Source: Nitriliruptoria bacterium
GTDB taxonomy: Bacteria; Actinomycetota; Nitriliruptoria; Euzebyales; Egibacteraceae
Reading direction: 5' to 3'
NCBI GenBank assembly: GCA_003553565.1
Contig: PWER01000005.1
Span: 1 to 46,363 of the forward strand
DNA length: 46,363 nucleotides
Within the stretch, counting starts at the first letter, position 1. Each line of letters starts with the position of its first letter. The position numbers were made by a program, and so were the translations under genes. Below, piece after piece: positions 44,793 through 46,363 of this stretch. The notes under the pieces were generated by a model. That model saw only the letters and a program-made list of their open reading frames with translations. It had not been told where the DNA came from and searched no databases.

Positions 44793-46363
44793 GCGCCCTG
44801 GCTGATGCGCCCGAGGCCGGCGGGCCCGCGCGGTTCCCGCTCGCGCCGCTGCGCCTGCTGCTGGTCGAGGACGACGACGCCGACGCCCGGCTGGTCGTCG
44901 AGTCGCTGCGGGATGCGACGCCCGCGCCGCACACGCTGCACCGCGCGGCGAGCCTCGCCGAGGCGCTCGACGGGGAGTCCGACGGCGAGTCGGACCAGGC
45001 TCCCGATCTGGTCCTGCTCGACCTGTCGCTGCCCGACAGCGCGGGGCTCGACACGCTGGCGCGTACCCGCCTGGGGCTGCCCGCCACGCCGATCGTGGTG
45101 CTCACCGGCCTCGACGACGGGCAGATGGCGCGCGAGGCGCTGCGTCGCGGCGCCCAGGACTACCTGGTCAAGGGCTCCTACAACCCGGGGCTGCTGGCCA
45201 AGACGGTGCAGCACGCCCTGCAGCGCCACGCCGTCACCGCCGCCCTGCACGCCTCGGAGCAGCGCTTCCGCGAGGTGTTCGACAACGCCCCGATCGGCAT
45301 GGCGCTGTGCGCCCTGACCGACGAGGATCTCGGCCGCATATGGCGCGCCAACGCCAGCCTGTGCCGCCTGTCGGGGCTGACCATGCACGAGCTGGTGGGC
45401 ATGCGGCTCGGCGACCTCTTCGACGCGCCGAGCCGTGAGATGCTCGTCGGGGCACTGGGCGCAGCCGAGGTCCACGATCCCACCTTCATCGCGGTGCTGC
45501 GTCACGCCGACGGCGCGTCGCGGTCGCTGGAGGTGACCACCGCGCTCGTCGAGCTCGCCGGCGAGGCCACTGCGATCGTCCAGCTGATCGACGTCACCGC
45601 GCGGTTGGAGGCCGAGGAGAGCCTGCGGTCCCTCGCGCTGTACGACCAGCTCACCGGCTTGCTCAACCGGACGCTGCTGCAGGAGCAGCTGGCGCTTGCG
45701 CTGCGCCGCAGCGCGCGCGGCGCCGGGCAGGTCGGCGTCTTCTACGTCGACCTCGACGGCTTCAAGCACATCAACGACACCTATGGGCATGCGGTGGGTG
45801 ACCAGCTGCTGGCCCAGGTCGGTCTCCGGCTGCAGGCGGCGCTGCGCGCCGGCGACATCGCCGCCAGGCCCGGCGGTGACGAGTTCGTGGTGGTCTGCGA
45901 GGGGATCACCAGCAGCGCCATGGCCGAGCGGATCGCCCGACGCCTGCAGGCCGCGGTTCCTGGGTCGTCATCCCCGGAGCGTGGCGGGCCGCGCGTCGCT
46001 GGCAGCGTCGGGGCGTGCCTGACCCGCCACCCCGTGGGGGCCGACGAGGCGCTGCGCCGTGCCGACGCCGCCATGTACACCGCCAAGCGCAACGGCGACG
46101 GGGTCGCGCTGTACTCCGCGGGGATGGCCAAGGCGACCTCCGAGCGGCTCGCCCTCGAGTCCGCGCTGCGCGCGGCGTTGGTGAGCGACGAGCTGCGGGT
46201 GGCCTATCAGCCGCTGCGCTCGGCCTCCGATGGGGCGGTGCGCGGGGTGGAGGCGCTGGTGCGCTGGGCGCATCCCGAGCTCGGGATGCTTCGTCCGGCG
46301 TCGTTCCTCGATGCCGCCGAGGCCACGGGGCTCATCGTGCCGATGGGTGCCTGGGTGCTCGAG
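44789..46363 (+). CDS. REC-PAS-GGDEF-EAL cyclic-di-GMP signalling protein (3' end outside window)
   Basis: The frame is open from ATG 44789 to the window end (525 codons, incomplete). Domains in order: receiver (about 26-140; LLLVEDDDADARL, phosphoacceptor Asp78 in LLDLSLPD, YLVKG), PAS (about 155-270; EQRFREVFDNAPIGMA), GGDEF (about 285-445; DLDGFKHINDTYGHAVGD, intact GGDEF at 362-366) and the beginning of EAL (from about 470; VAYQPL, EAL at 488-490 in GVEALVRW). The cyclase motif is intact; the phosphodiesterase cannot be judged because its metal and catalytic residues lie beyond the window. It is coupled by ATGA to the response regulator. Confidence 0.93.
   Translation, partial: MSALADAPEAGGPARFPLAPLRLLLVEDDDADARLVVESLRDATPAPHTLHRAASLAEALDGESDGESDQAPDLVLLDLSLPDSAGLDTLARTRLGLPATPIVVLTGLDDGQMAREALRRGAQDYLVKGSYNPGLLAKTVQHALQRHAVTAALHASEQRFREVFDNAPIGMALCALTDEDLGRIWRANASLCRLSGLTMHELVGMRLGDLFDAPSREMLVGALGAAEVHDPTFIAVLRHADGASRSLEVTTALVELAGEATAIVQLIDVTARLEAEESLRSLALYDQLTGLLNRTLLQEQLALALRRSARGAGQVGVFYVDLDGFKHINDTYGHAVGDQLLAQVGLRLQAALRAGDIAARPGGDEFVVVCEGITSSAMAERIARRLQAAVPGSSSPERGGPRVAGSVGACLTRHPVGADEALRRADAAMYTAKRNGDGVALYSAGMAKATSERLALESALRAALVSDELRVAYQPLRSASDGAVRGVEALVRWAHPELGMLRPASFLDAAEATGLIVPMGAWVLE

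Overview
The window is a very GC-rich chromosomal segment with strong G/C bias at third codon positions, GTG/TTG starts, many 1-4 nt gene overlaps and no insertion sequences, phage genes or cas genes. The gene order (tig-clpP-clpX-valS-folC-ndk; mreBCD-mrdA-rodA; a TIGR03960/TIGR03936-type radical SAM pair with RNase E/G; rplU-rpmA-obgE-proBA-nadD-rsfS; leuS) and a two-subunit-type SdhA/SdhB point to a rod-shaped actinobacterium. Short leaders, TANNNT -10 boxes placed directly before start codons and several acidic low-complexity tails fit a deep-branching, perhaps salt-adapted lineage such as Nitriliruptoria/Euzebyales. That placement is an inference.

Layout. 1-3985: tRNA-Pro(TGG), trigger factor, ClpP and ClpX (protein folding and proteolysis). 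4132-10019: valS coupled to an unknown tail-anchored protein, folC, ndk, and a short RadC-type JAB protein. 10217-16123: the elongasome block mreB-mreC-mreD-mrdA(PBP2)-rodA. 16160-22957: a convergent acidic AMIN-like lipoprotein, then the radical SAM protein, its small partner, RNase E/G and an aldose-1-epimerase-like protein. 22958-23538: a gene-free stretch between convergent genes, filled with nested short repeats, including a 38-bp repeat with 23-bp spacers (61-bp period). 23539-25647: an Eis-like acetyltransferase and an unknown protein on the minus strand. 25803-34982: rplU, rpmA, an AAC(3)-like gene (minus), obgE-proB, two small minus-strand genes, proA, nadD, rsfS, a histidine phosphatase and a methyltransferase. 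35012-37809: sdhA-sdhB (minus) without an adjacent sdhC. 38127-39628: tRNA-Ala(GGC) and a chemoreceptor with a C-terminal CZB domain. 39804-42308: leuS. 42511-46363: a translationally coupled histidine kinase, single-domain response regulator and REC-PAS-GGDEF-EAL protein cut by the window end.

Most of the window is conserved housekeeping. The least explained items are the 61-bp repeat array at about 23.1-23.5 kb, the start of rsfS (apparent CTG start after two chained mini-ORFs), the leaderless promoters, and a few unknown proteins.
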